Assembly (NCBI RefSeq): GCF_028389875.1
Contig: NC_084675.1
Coordinates: forward strand, 19,244,412-19,308,411
Length of the DNA stretch: 64,000 nucleotides
Reading direction: 5' to 3'
Source of the DNA: Rhea pennata
Lineage: Eukaryota > Chordata > Aves > Rheiformes > Rheidae
Shown: piece by piece, positions 11,196-22,406 of the stretch
Position numbering within the stretch: the first letter of the stretch is position 1
Layout of the letters: every line of letters starts with the position of its first letter
The notes under the pieces: model-generated
What the model was told of the DNA's origin: nothing
The model's input: the letters and a program-made list of their open reading frames with translations, nothing else
Database searches by the model: none
Position numbers and translations under genes: made by a program

Positions 11196-12299
11196 TATTG
11201 TTCCACACAAAGACTACAACTAATGCTGCAGAAGAAACCCTTGAGAAGTTAGGACATGCCACCAGGGTGATTTCACAATGTAGTGTGTGTAGCACAACAG
11301 CTTTTTGATTTTCTGGTGTTGACTCTTCTCCAAGGGAGACTGGTCTCCAGCCCTGTAGAGGAGCTGCAAGAAGGTGAGGGAAGGAAAAATGCTATTGCCA
11401 AGTAAGAGTCTTTCAGTCGTGCAAAACAGAGCCTTTTAATTTGTGCCTTCTCTTGAGGCAGCCTGGCCTGGGGGTTGGAAGTAGGTCCTTTTGCACTGGA
11501 AAACCTGCCATGCCACGGGGGTGAACTCGCTCAGGGACTGACATTGGCCCTCATTCAACATGTGTGTGCATCACTCATGCTCACTGATGTGACTGATGTA
11601 GCTGATGTGCCTAAAACTCCGTTGCTTCCCATGTGCAGTCCAGCACGCCTGTCGCCTCCCCCAGTGGGACCTCACCCTTACTGTCTTTCACTTTCCACCT
11701 CCAGTGAAACCATGCAAGCTGGAAAGGGAAAGATCCAATATGTCAAAGGTGCAGAAGGCCAAGTTTTCAAGTGGAAACGCATTATTTACTTCATTTCATA
11801 TGTAACGCTGGTCAAATAAATATTTGTCATGGCATTCATTACATCAGATTGCTACCAAATGACCAGCTGGTGTGGTGGAAGAGACCCAAAAAGTTGTGAG
11901 AAAAGAAGAGTTACTTTGTGCATCTGCACAAACGTAGCCTGCAATGTCTAGGCAACATAGGGCACCCACAAGTAAAGAGAACACCAAGCCCCACCACAAG
12001 GTGCTGGTCACCAAATAACATTAAATTAATCATAAAAATTGCTGAGCCATTTTTTAAAGATCTGCGGAAATTATTTTACAGAGAATACCAGTGCAGTCTG
12101 GTCTTAACCAGCAGGAGACAAACATCACCTAATAGAGAAGAAACAAAGTTTAATTTGCTCATGGATCAGTGAAGCCCAAAAAAATGTGCATGCATTTTGG
12201 GTGGACTTTGCCCTTTCTTGTAGTTTAAGTTTCAGGAGTGCAGGACAGGAAGACAGACTTAAAGAGGAGGACGGCCCTTGCAAGTTGTATCTGCTCCTG

Positions 12300-12373
12300 G
12301 CTCCACTGACTGCTACCTCAGTAATAAACAGTCCAGCAGCTGAATACGTAAATAAATAAGGCTATGTTAAGAG
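12300..12373 (+). other. Weak candidate 5' non-coding exon of NAT copy 3
   Basis: The only strong donor noticed between copies 2 and 3 is AAGAG|GTAAGTTG at 12374, about 2.6 kb before the copy 3 acceptor. The flanking DNA is AT-rich with no CpG block, so this is a weak call. The left edge is arbitrary. Confidence 0.2.
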
Positions 12374-12680
12374 GTAAGTTGCTTTTATTTAAAAAAAAAT
12401 ACAAACACAAACTGGTTTCTTTATGATGGTAAAGGTCATGGGGAATAAATTCAAGCAAAATTCCCTTTAGGAAAAGATACTATAAAAGTATGTGAGAGAG
12501 AGAACTAAAGTACTGCCTGCTAAATATGGGCTCTTAAAGAGGGCAAAGCAGTAATAACACAATTTCAGTTCTTCTTGTTTTTCTGCTCTTCAGAAGGCAA
12601 TTCACTTGACTAGCAGGGAGATGCATTTGTTTAGATACACCAGTGGGTGTAAATTCAGAACTACAGCCTGTTTTTGGAAG

Positions 12681-12704
12681 TTTTTTTTTTTTTTTTTTTT
12701 TTTT
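12681..12704 (+). repeat. Poly-T run, T24
   Basis: Homopolymer of 24 T. No LINE or SINE body recognised next to it. Confidence 0.9.
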
Positions 12705-14433
12705 AATAACTGTATTTTGAAGTATTGCAAATGTAAAGGAAGCAGAGAAAAACTTAATAAATTTTGCTTTCTTTACAGTCCTTTAAAAACAACTTAAAAA
12801 TGAAACTAGTAAGACTGTGTTTTGCCTATCCCAGAAAGCCCATGTACCAGCTGCATTAGGATGAAAATAGATACCTGTTTTAATAGTATAATTACTGATT
12901 ATGTGTACAGTCATGATAAGGAGGTGCTGGTAGTAAATATTTTTGCATGAGCACCTTTATTTGTACATTTAGAAACAGGCCTTGAAAGTTCAACTGCTGC
13001 TGCTTTTCTCTGTATAAATCTTAGTCACGTTTGTGGGATTATCTTTCCAATATCTAGCTTTTCGTCTGATCTGCTCACGATTCAAAAGAACTGTAGTTTG
13101 CATCTCCTAGCAGTTAAGATCTAACGCTGATCAACCACGTTATGGAGCTGCAGAGAGAAATCAAAAATAATATAAAATCAAGAACCAATATTATGCTGGT
13201 ACGATCAGTCCCCAGTATTTAACATTCAGAATGTGACCAGGTAGAATTGGATAGAATCAGACCCTGCAAATCAAAAAGGAGGGAAAAAAAATCAAGGCTG
13301 TTTTGATTTCAAGTTCTGTCTTACCCAACTGACCAAAGTTGGGTGGCATCACAGACAAAAGGTTTTAATTTTGGCCAATCTTTTGTTTACACCAAAAAAC
13401 CCCAATTCTACAGAATACTGGAAGCTTATTTTTCACTTAACAAATATTACCTTAGAATATCCTCCAACACACTTAAATAGCACTGAAAACGATATTCCTT
13501 TCTGTAGAAGATAACACTGTATTTGATGGGCTCCCCATTCACTTTGGATTGCTGCTTCTATAACATGCATATGCACATCATGAATCTGTCACTGAAAACC
13601 ATCTTGAGAAATCCTAGCTTGCAGTAAACATTCAGTGGTTCACTGCTGAATTTAGCTGAACACAATAGACTTCCTGAGTCGCTAACACCAAGTGTCTAAA
13701 GCTCAGCTTACTGTATGCACAAAAGATTTCCAAGCAGCTCTCTGAGTTGTCAAGAGGTTAAATATTTGCAGTAACTCTGAACTGCTGAAATGGCTAGTGC
13801 TTTCTTTGCAAAGGTTCAAGCGTTTCAAAACATGTTGTGTCAAGCTCCATAACCTAGCAGGCAATCTACAGCAAACATTTACAAATAGGATCTATTCAGA
13901 GACCTACTGATCATCCAGCTTCCAGTGATAGCCAGCAGACTGTGATAGGCCACTGAGAAGCCAGCAGACAGCTGTGCGTGACTTCCCATGGCGTTGGAAG
14001 GCATAAAAATACGTTGAATAGTTCCTCAGGCAGCAATCTGGCTCATGAGCGGTCTTCCCCATACAGACAGGCATTGCTAGAGGCAGGGAAGTCCACGAAG
14101 ACACTGAAGTGGGCTGCAGTAGTTCTCAGAGCCACCTCTGGAAGGAATAAATGAAGTTTTATGAAAGGCCAGGATTAGAGAGCTGTAAACTATTGGCTGT
14201 CCACTTTCTGTGCACCCTGGGAGATCCTGGGCACTGCTGGGAATAGAGACATGCTTTTGCCTTTTAGATTACTCACCTCTATGCAGAATCATTATTCCAA
14301 CACCAAAATGAGTTTGTGCAACACTCAGAGCAGACAAGAGACTCACTGCTCTGTGACTCTTGAAAAGGTCAGAGGTTTTCCTCAGTCATAATTATCTGAA
14401 CAAAACTTGACACTTCACAAAATGGGCAGGTAG

Positions 14434-14590
14434 TATCATTTTCTACTTTTTGTAAGTGAAGAAACAGAGCCATGTAGAGAATGAACCGTTCATTTATGAT
14501 CACGTAGATCAATGTCAGACTCAAGAAAGGAACATGGGAATCCTGGCTCAAATTATTCTCCCTCCAACTGCTAGACAACACTGTTCCCTG
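14434..14590 (-). repeat. MIR/CORE-SINE-like fragment
   Basis: Reads like an antisense MIR body: a stretch matching the 'gtgaagaaacagagcc' block, then a 'gatcacgtagatcaatgtcag' type core, then 'catgggaatcctggct' and 'ctgctagacaacactgt'. Order and spacing match the element though many bases differ, as expected for an ancient amniote copy. Recognised by eye only. Confidence 0.45.
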
Positions 14591-14986
14591 CACTGCTACT
14601 CCTTTCATTGAAAAGTGGATTTAGACTTTTTCATGAAAGCTTTTGAGCATTCCCTAGCGAGATCTTATATTTCTTCTTAAGCCTGCTGTTACAATGCAAA
14701 TACAGCAAATCCCTGTTACGCAGACCTTGCATATCAAGCGGCAACTGCATCAACTGTTTGCCATAGGGATGATTCTAAGGCAAAAAGCAAACCCTCACAT
14801 GCACTACTCTTCTTTGCTCTTGGAACTGTTTGATATGAATATTTGTTGCCTTTAAAAACTTCTCTGATGAGGTTCAGTAAGTTAAAACATCTCTGCTGGC
14901 AATATCCTGGGCAGTTCTTCCCAGCATCATAAATCATTGATGTAGAGAAACAAAATCAGAAAACATTTCTTTCCTTTACAGGAAAC

Positions 14987-15859
14987 ATGAATCTTGAAGA
15001 GTATTTTGCAAGAACTGGTTATAACGGTTCCCTTGAAAAACAAGATTTGGAGACCTTAACTGATATATTCCAGCACCACATCCGTGCTGTTCCATTTGAA
15101 AATCTCAGCATCCACTGTGGGGAGAAAATTACTTTGGAGCTGGAGCATGTATATAACAAAATCGTGAAGAAGAAGCGTGGTGGCTGGTGCATGGAGAACA
15201 ATCAGCTCTTAGGCTGGGTCCTGAAATGCCTGGGGTATGATGCCAGTTTTCTGGGAGCGTATGTATTTAATCCATATCAAAACACGTATGCCACCATCAT
15301 GACCCACCTGCTCGTAAAGGTAGTTATTGACGACAAGGCCTATATTGTTGACGGAGGCTTTGGTGTGTCCTATCAGATGTGGCAACCAATGGAGCTTGTG
15401 TCTGGGAAGGACCAGCCCCAGGCTCCTGGAGTCTTTCGCTTCACAGAAAAAAATGCCGTCTGGTACCTGGAGAAAATGAGAAGGAAGCAATATATCCCTA
15501 ATCATAATTTCTCTAGTTCTGACCTTCTAGAAAAGAAAGAGTGTCGGAAAGTTTATATGTTCAGTCTTGAGCCACGGACGGTGGAAGACTTCCGTTTCCA
15601 GTGCACGTACCTTCAGACGTCCCCTGACTCCCTATTCACGAAGAAGTCCATCTGCACCCTGCAGACCACCGATGGCTTTCGAGCGTTAATTGGGTGGACA
15701 TTCACTGAGACCACATACAATTACAAGGAAAATATGGATCTGGTGGAGTTCGTAACTCTTGAGGATGAAGAGGTGGAAAAGACACTGAAAGAGAAATTCA
15801 ACATAACTCTAGAGAGAAAGCTTGTCCCGATTAACGTGAAAGGATTTTACACAATTTAG
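14987..15859 (+). CDS. NAT: Arylamine N-acetyltransferase, copy 3 of 3
   Basis: Third intact NAT paralogue, 290 residues. Cys68 (RGGWC), His107 (MTHLLV) and Asp122 (YIVDGGFG) are conserved. The start lies 5 bases after an acceptor with a good polypyrimidine tract (CCTTTACAG ending at 14981). The protein ends VKGFYTI, the tail most like the mammalian NATs, which end in FFTI or SLTI, so this copy may keep the ancestral C terminus. Pocket residues 125/127/129 are F/V/Y. It shares long identical stretches with copy 1, such as FQHHIRAVPFENLSIHCGE (residues 28-46) and LKEKFNITL (266-274), which suggests recent duplication or conversion. A possible ATTAAA signal lies at 15977. Cytosolic, with no signal peptide or membrane segment. 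Confidence 0.96.
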   Translation: MNLEEYFARTGYNGSLEKQDLETLTDIFQHHIRAVPFENLSIHCGEKITLELEHVYNKIVKKKRGGWCMENNQLLGWVLKCLGYDASFLGAYVFNPYQNTYATIMTHLLVKVVIDDKAYIVDGGFGVSYQMWQPMELVSGKDQPQAPGVFRFTEKNAVWYLEKMRRKQYIPNHNFSSSDLLEKKECRKVYMFSLEPRTVEDFRFQCTYLQTSPDSLFTKKSICTLQTTDGFRALIGWTFTETTYNYKENMDLVEFVTLEDEEVEKTLKEKFNITLERKLVPINVKGFYTI

Positions 15860-15976
15860 ACTACCGGAGAAACCTCTGCTACACATTTACAGTGTCTTCC
15901 ACAGTCTGCCCTATCGCTACTGCAGGATTACAGGATTCCCTTGCAGGCAATTGAAGGAAAAATACATTAATACCAG

Positions 15977-15982
15977 ATTAAA
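15977..15982 (+). terminator. Possible poly(A) signal of NAT copy 3 (ATTAAA)
   Basis: ATTAAA hexamer 118 bases after the stop codon. A canonical AATAAA at 17232 is an alternative distal site. Confidence 0.3.
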
Positions 15983-16309
15983 GTGAATTTCATGTTGGGG
16001 AAAGGGAAGAAAATCAGGGATATCACACTCTTCTGCCAGGTAGACAGAATTATTTGCTGTGAAATGACTGAAGTTCAATTTTCGGCAGAAATGTAGAGAC
16101 TGATTTGAATCTGTTCATAAACTTGGGCAAGAAATATGTCTGGGGAATTCTGGAGTGCCTATAGCACATAAATAGAAGTAAGGATTATTAATTTTGATAC
16201 GCTGCCAACACATTTTTATGGTTATTATGAGAAAAAAAATAACCTGTGAGCATTTAGACAACTATGTACACATTTAAGACTTCACCTTTTACAATATCTA
16301 ACCACCCAC

Positions 16310-16372
16310 AACTCATGCCATTTCCCTGTCTTTAAAATGGGTATAGCAGTACCGTCACCTTTGAAAGGCACA
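16310..16372 (+). repeat. MIR-like fragment (3' part)
   Basis: Contains 'atttccctgtctttaaaatg' followed by 'ggtatagcagtaccgtcacc', matching the 'cagtttcc..gtaaaatggggataatagta' region of MIR in sense orientation. Short and diverged. Confidence 0.4.
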
Positions 16373-16681
16373 ATGCAGGAGGCACAATTCTTTCACTATC
16401 ATGCTCAAACAAAACATAGTGGAAAAAAGATTATTATCATATAAATCCCTTTGTTATTATTATAGTGAACTGCCCAAAGTAATTTTTGGTATGCATATAT
16501 TTTTCCTAAGACACAAATCGCAGTGTTAATTTTGGCTAAGGATATACCCGCAAGTTCTGCTTCTCGTGCAAAAAATTATCTTGTTTCAGAGTGACTTAGG
16601 ATACGGTGCTTAAGAGTGAGTCTTGACTTGCTTAGATTTACTGCTATCTCAAATGGGGTAGAAATTTCAAAGTTTTACTAT

Positions 16682-16723
16682 TGCAAGTTATTGTATGTAT
16701 GCTGCAAGTTATTGTATGTATAA
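16682..16723 (+). repeat. Tandem duplication, 21-bp unit x2
   Basis: Two adjacent copies of a 21-base unit starting 'tgcaagttattgtatgtat', identical over nearly the whole unit. Confidence 0.85.
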
Positions 16724-19044
16724 CGAAGGTAGAATAATGACACTAACCCCACTAGACCCTTAATAGCTATGCTGCCATCTTTTCGTGTATAGCAAAGTCA
16801 GAATTCCATATGGCTACCCAAAATGCGTAGCACAGGAGCTTTAAGGTCACAAATAAGTTTCTTCATCTTTATCAAAGTGGAAAAAAAAAGAAAAAAAAAA
16901 AAAAGTAAAGAGTCAACCAAATCTAAAGGAACCTTCTTCTTTCTGATTCTTTCACAATCATAGTTCCCCATCTTAGAGAAATTGTCGCCGTGCCCTGCCA
17001 TGCGTCTCTGCGGAAAGCTCAAGCAACGAAACCACTGAGAAAGGGGAAGCACTCTCAGTGCTTAAACAAAAATAGCAGAAACACTGAAAAACACACTTTC
17101 CTTCCTTCTTTTCCATCTATGATAATCCCAAGTATGGTTAAAGTGCTGATTTCTCCCACTGATGGTGTATCCTTTTATTCAAAGACATGATCTGATCATA
17201 AATCTCACAAATATTGTAAATATATATTGAAAATAAAGAAAGTAAAACTGTAGGGATTGCTGTAAATATAGACCTTCCCCCCGTAACTGCATGATCCTAG
17301 TACGCTTGGTTTGCTTAGGAAATAAGGGCTGTGCAATCTCGTGATCTGCTGGCCAGCACTCCTCACCACGACGTTCTTCAGCTGAACAGGCTGATGTCGT
17401 GCAAGTTGGATAGAAATGTTGGAGCCTGTAAGTGCCTACAGGTTACAGCACAGACTGCTCACAGGCTGCGGAAGGGGACGGCCGGCGAAGAGGAGCCCCC
17501 ATGGTTCTCGTCTCTGCTGGGCTCAGCGGTCCGCACCATACCCGACTTGGCCGTGCTGCCAGCTAGCAGCGTCCTGCCGATAGCGCGGGAAGGAACTGAG
17601 GCTGCGGTGGTGGCTGGTCACCGCGGGCGTGCACGCCTGTGTGCTGGGACACAGGAACCGAGTGCAAAGTGGGAGGCACTATGGGGCACGAGGAAGAAAG
17701 AGCTTCCCAAGGTAAGAACTGAGTTTTTCTATCAGTGGAACTAAGGACCACGTTTTGCAATTTGTATTCTTATTGCTATCTCATATTAAAGCCTCATTAA
17801 AGGTTTTCACCCCTTTCTAAGTGATTGATCAAAGTGACATGTTCCCCAAGACCTGAGGAACACTGAGTTCAAAAACACTCACTGTGTCTGCTTTAGCAAG
17901 CGGAAATTCCCATCTGCGTTCCCTCAGGTCACCAAACCACTCTCCTCTATGCGTTGTTTTTTGGCGCGACCACCTCTTGCCTCAAGACCAGCCATTTACA
18001 GGCCAGTTATTTTGCCTCCATACTTCCCTGGATGTTTCTGCTGCTGCTTCAAGCTAATTGCTCTTCCCTACCTGCTGGAGCTGTGGGCTTGAGGACTTCT
18101 TGGGCAGAGGTCTATGGACCTACATTGGCACTTTTAGCTGTGACTGCCAAGATACCGGATACCACCTTTTAGTATTCAGCTCTTACTAAAGATCTGTCGG
18201 GCTGAAGATGATTCAAGCTTCAACCCTCCGACCTGATCTTTCGTAAGTGCTCTCTGAAAGCAATTTTTCCTCTAGACGAGACAAACATAACCAGGTCACT
18301 GTGCAGCATCAGATCGCACGAAGGAATGTCAACATGTACAGGTGAGGAACAGTCTCACAGTTTAGCTAACACCCCCCAAAAGCTGATGAAAGCAGAAGCT
18401 GTTAAGGTGTGAATGCCAGGCCCAAAAGGTCTCAAAGGTTTGAGATGAGAATGGTGTAAAAACAAACCAAAACCAAGAGGCATCACACCGTGTCTGGAGG
18501 CATTACTGCAGAAGATGGATGCTTTCCTAGAGAGAGTGAAGAGGGCTTCCTTGAAGAATCAGCTCTCAGAGAAGCTTGCACTCACACTCAGAAGTTAAAC
18601 TTGCAGTTGTGAGATCCCATGTTTATCTGACATCTTTTGCCAGTAATATACTTTAGAGCTTTATTAACAGTCTCTCTCCAAGAAAAGTTTTATGAGATCC
18701 TAAACTATTGCACAGTTGCACAGTTTTAGTTGCAGGCTGCTGTTCAAATGGAGTAGAAGAAACATTCTGAACCTCCGACCCAGGACTTTTGTAATTCCAA
18801 ATGCAATTTAAAAGAATGGTATTCTAATTAACAGAGAGAGAAGACAATTTCCTTTTAAATCTGAATTCTGGATTAAATTGCATTAGTTTTAATAGGAACT
18901 GGATACTCAGATCCCATTGATGGCTTTGCGTAATCCCAACCTAACTGCCCATCACACACGCACACACAGAGGCAATGCCCAATGGAAAATGAGAGCTATC
19001 AGCGACTGTTAAATTGTATAATGAGCATCTTATTAGGAATCAGT

Positions 19045-19104
19045 CACAGATAACAGAAAAAAACATAGTTCAAACACAGATAACAGAAAAAAACATGGTT
19101 TAAA
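19045..19104 (+). repeat. Tandem duplication, 30-bp unit x2
   Basis: Two adjacent 30-base units beginning 'cacagataacagaaaaaaac' that differ at only two positions (atagttc against atggttt). Confidence 0.9.
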
Positions 19105-21759
19105 CTCTGTGGCACCATCGAGCATTTCCCCTCTGGGAAAAAAAAAAAAAAAGTTTAATCTGCTCATCCATTACTAAAGGGAGGATACAGGATGGCTGAC
19201 TTCAGTTGCACTCTGCTCCTGTAGTTTCTAAGATGAAAAATTAAGAATAGAAGTAACAAGAAAAATCAACAAGAAGGATGAAGTTGTTCAACACTTACAC
19301 GCTCCCAACATCAGCTGTTACAACAGCAATAAACACTCTTGAGCCTGTCAAAGGGAGGAACAAAATTTCTCATGACAAGAGACACGTTCACCATAACACT
19401 GTGAACCGTCAGTGAGCACAGACTACACCACACGTCTTTCTTTGTTCAGTCTAACACGTACAGTAATATAAGAGACACAAACACTTAGGGTGTCTGATAT
19501 CTCTTTAAGGAATAAATTTTGGAGGTAAATATTTTCTTTAGCAAAAATGCTTTCTGCTTAATCCAATTCACTTCTATTATCAATAAATACTTTTGATCTA
19601 GAAACATGGCTAAAATTCTACATCTTAGAAAGTTGTCCATGAAAATGGCATTTGAGACTACATCAGAGTCAAGAAAACTTGAATTAAGGCTTGCATTATA
19701 AATATTTTACTGCTACACATGCATCTCTCTTGTAGTCTAGCTAGTGTACAGATTTTTTATGGCAGAATGTTTCTGCCTTGCTACCTGGCATGCTTCTTCC
19801 AGGAAACCAGAGCTAGACTTAAAATATGTACATGTATATATATGTGCATGTATTTATATGGTTGGAGATATAGATGGGTATTTCAGAAGATCCTATCATA
19901 TACTTAAGTACCTGCTTGTAACTCTGGACAGAAACCTTTAAAAAAGTCACGTAGAACAGATTGTTAGTTTTGTCTTGCTCACAATAATGCACTTTGAATG
20001 ATGCTTTTAGAACTGCATTTTACAAACTCCATGAGCAAAAAGAGAGTGCGTTAAAAATCAGCAGTCAGTTTTACAGTAGCATTCCAACAGCTCACCTACC
20101 AGCTAATCAAAACTTGAACAGCACAGCATGCAGAGCTCTGGATAATAAACCAACATCTGTCCTGTATTTATAGTTGGTGTTGGGCATGTTTAGGAAACAG
20201 AAGAACCACCCTTTTCTACCCCCAGATTCCTAGAAAGACAGATGAGGGATTTTCAAGGAAGATACCAAGTTTGCTCAGCACATGCACTGACCCATTTACC
20301 ATGCTTCACATATTCTAGGAGTGCCATTTCCTAGGAAATTAATTTAAATTAGGGATGAATATATGGCAGAATGGAATTAAACCAAATGCAGAAGAGTTCT
20401 CTGTGCAGAGCCTCTACAAAGGACTTCAGAGTTCTTTGTAGCCACAAGCAATTACCCCAAAAGCTCCTTTGTCAGTGGAACAGTGTCAAATTCAGTCTTT
20501 CATGGAAGTGCAATTACAGTGACATCTCGTGGTTGCTCATGGTTCACTAGAGCACACTTCCCCCCTGCCCAAACTATCTAGCATAACTGTTCAGAGATTC
20601 TCTCTCTAGTGAAGAAATGTATTCACATGTATCATTTTCCTAGTAATAAGTAGGAAAGAATAATGGGATATATTCTGAGTTTTTCTTGTGATGACCAACA
20701 ATAAATCATTTTTTAGCTCTGGTCACATCATCCATAGGAAGAAAAATGCCTTGTGATCATTAACTTCTTTTCAGCTGGTGATAATATATGGTCAGGTTTT
20801 AAGTAATTGAACCAGTAGCATTTAATTAGCTCTGAAAAACTATTTCAGATCATGAATCACAGATTTTTCACCTGTATGAGGCTTCCTTACCCGGTTAGAA
20901 GTATATTTCTTTTTCCACACGTGATCCATCCTGAATATCTAATTAGGTGCTTTTGATATATGGATTACAGCTCATATATCATACATGCAAAGTACAGGCA
21001 CACAACCTTTCTTTATATAATTAACTAAGTTTCATGTCTTGCTTCACTGAGTCACCTCTTCTGTCCATGATGGAACGGCCACTACCTGCTTCAATTTAGA
21101 AAATTCTTCTTTCTCCAGAGAGTCAGCATTAAGGAGCAGTAATTCAGACATCTCGGTGTGGAAATGAAATAGAAGTATTTCTTGTTGAAGGCTTGGACAC
21201 AGAGGACTGTTACAATTTGAGATAAGACCCACATTGACATTTTTCAATCTGCCCAGCGCTGACTGACCAAAGGCCATAATGTTTCTATCCTGATATTCCT
21301 TCAGATTGCTTTACTGCATGCTAAACAAATAGACAGTGCAGTCAGCTAGGATTTGGGGACATCTGTAGCAAGCACAAAATAGGATCATTTCTTATATCTG
21401 ATTGTATTAAACACATTTTTTTATATTAAATTAGCTAAACCACAATAATTAACCACAAAGAATCAGTTTTTATTCAGCTTTCACACATGTTTCTGAAGCA
21501 GTTATTATGCTCCTATGACAAGACCTAGATAATTGTAAGATTGGATTTTTTTTGGCTGGAAAAAAAGACAAGATTAGCAAACTTCTTTTGGAAGACAAAT
21601 TAAGACTCAATCTGGTCAAGTGTCAAACTGTAAATGCTGCCCAACACTTGGCATGCTCTAGGAAAAAAAGGTATTGCTACCAAACCCTCTATTTTTAAAT
21701 AAGCTTGATAAAAAAAATAAAATTCAACAAAAAGGATTTTATCTCTCTTCTTTTCCCAG

Positions 21760-21765
21760 TTTATT
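21760..21765 (-). terminator. MPHOSPH6: Possible poly(A) signal of MPHOSPH6
   Basis: AATAAA on the minus strand about 455 bases after the stop; another lies at 21469-21474. Either would give a 3' UTR of ordinary length. Confidence 0.3.
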
Positions 21766-22219
21766 TTTAGAATAGTAAAAAAAGTTCCTGTTTTTTTCCC
21801 CTTTTGATGAGTGCAAAGGTTTTCACTGCATAATAAAACAAAAAGCAGTAAAAGTTGAATTGCCTTACCAGATTGGAAAAAGCTCATCTTTACTCAACAT
21901 GCTTTTTTCAGATATGATCATAAAATGTAAATACTGTTGCTCTCAGTAGCACATGACATATCCTATTCTTGTACAACATTAAAAATGGCTAATGGGCTTA
22001 ATGCCCCATACTCACTAAAAGTTACTCAGAGAGGAAAGGATGTATGACATCCACTATACACATCCACTTTGAAAAAGTGTTTTGTCATGTGGACAGCAGA
22101 AATTTCAATGAGAACAGACTCAGATTTACATTACATAGCAAAAAATCCAAGCAATCTCCAGTTCATGGTACTGTATTTGGTAGGTAACATTTCTCTTAAC
22201 TCCAGTTGTGCAGTTCACA

Positions 22220-22361
22220 TTAATCCTGGGGTTTTAAGAACATTTTCTTAGTTTTGCTAGGTCTTGTGTTACTATTCTCATCTTCATCTTCATCCTCGAG
22301 TACACGCTGGTCTCTCTTTTTCAAGAATTTCTTCCCTATTGTTCCTACTAATGTTTGGTAT
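22220..22361 (-). CDS. MPHOSPH6: MPHOSPH6 coding exon 5 with stop
   Basis: Acceptor TTTACAG behind a T33 tract, then YQTLVGTIGKKFLKKRDQRV, an acidic run LEDEDEDENSN, and TRPSKTKKMFLKPQD, with the TAA stop at 22222-22220. 142 bases including the stop. Basic clusters KKFLKKR and KTKK fit nuclear localisation. Confidence 0.95.
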
Positions 22362-22369
22362 CTGTAAAG

Positions 22370-22406
<37 letters not shown>

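Larger units (their letters stand above)
10326..14980. other. Intergenic DNA between NAT copies 2 and 3
   Basis: AT-rich, with no coding exon recognised. Holds a T24 run (12681-12704), a MIR-like fragment (14434-14590) and the weak first-exon candidate near 12373. Confidence 0.5.
15860..22219. other. Intergenic DNA between NAT copy 3 and MPHOSPH6
   Basis: Convergent intergenic space: NAT copy 3 ends on the plus strand and MPHOSPH6 on the minus strand. No coding exon recognised. It holds a MIR-like fragment near 16.3 kb, two short tandem duplications (16682 and 19045), and the probable 3' UTR of MPHOSPH6 at its right end. The GC-richer patch at 17330-17740 has a 137-codon plus-strand frame with no resemblance to a known protein. 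Confidence 0.5.
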
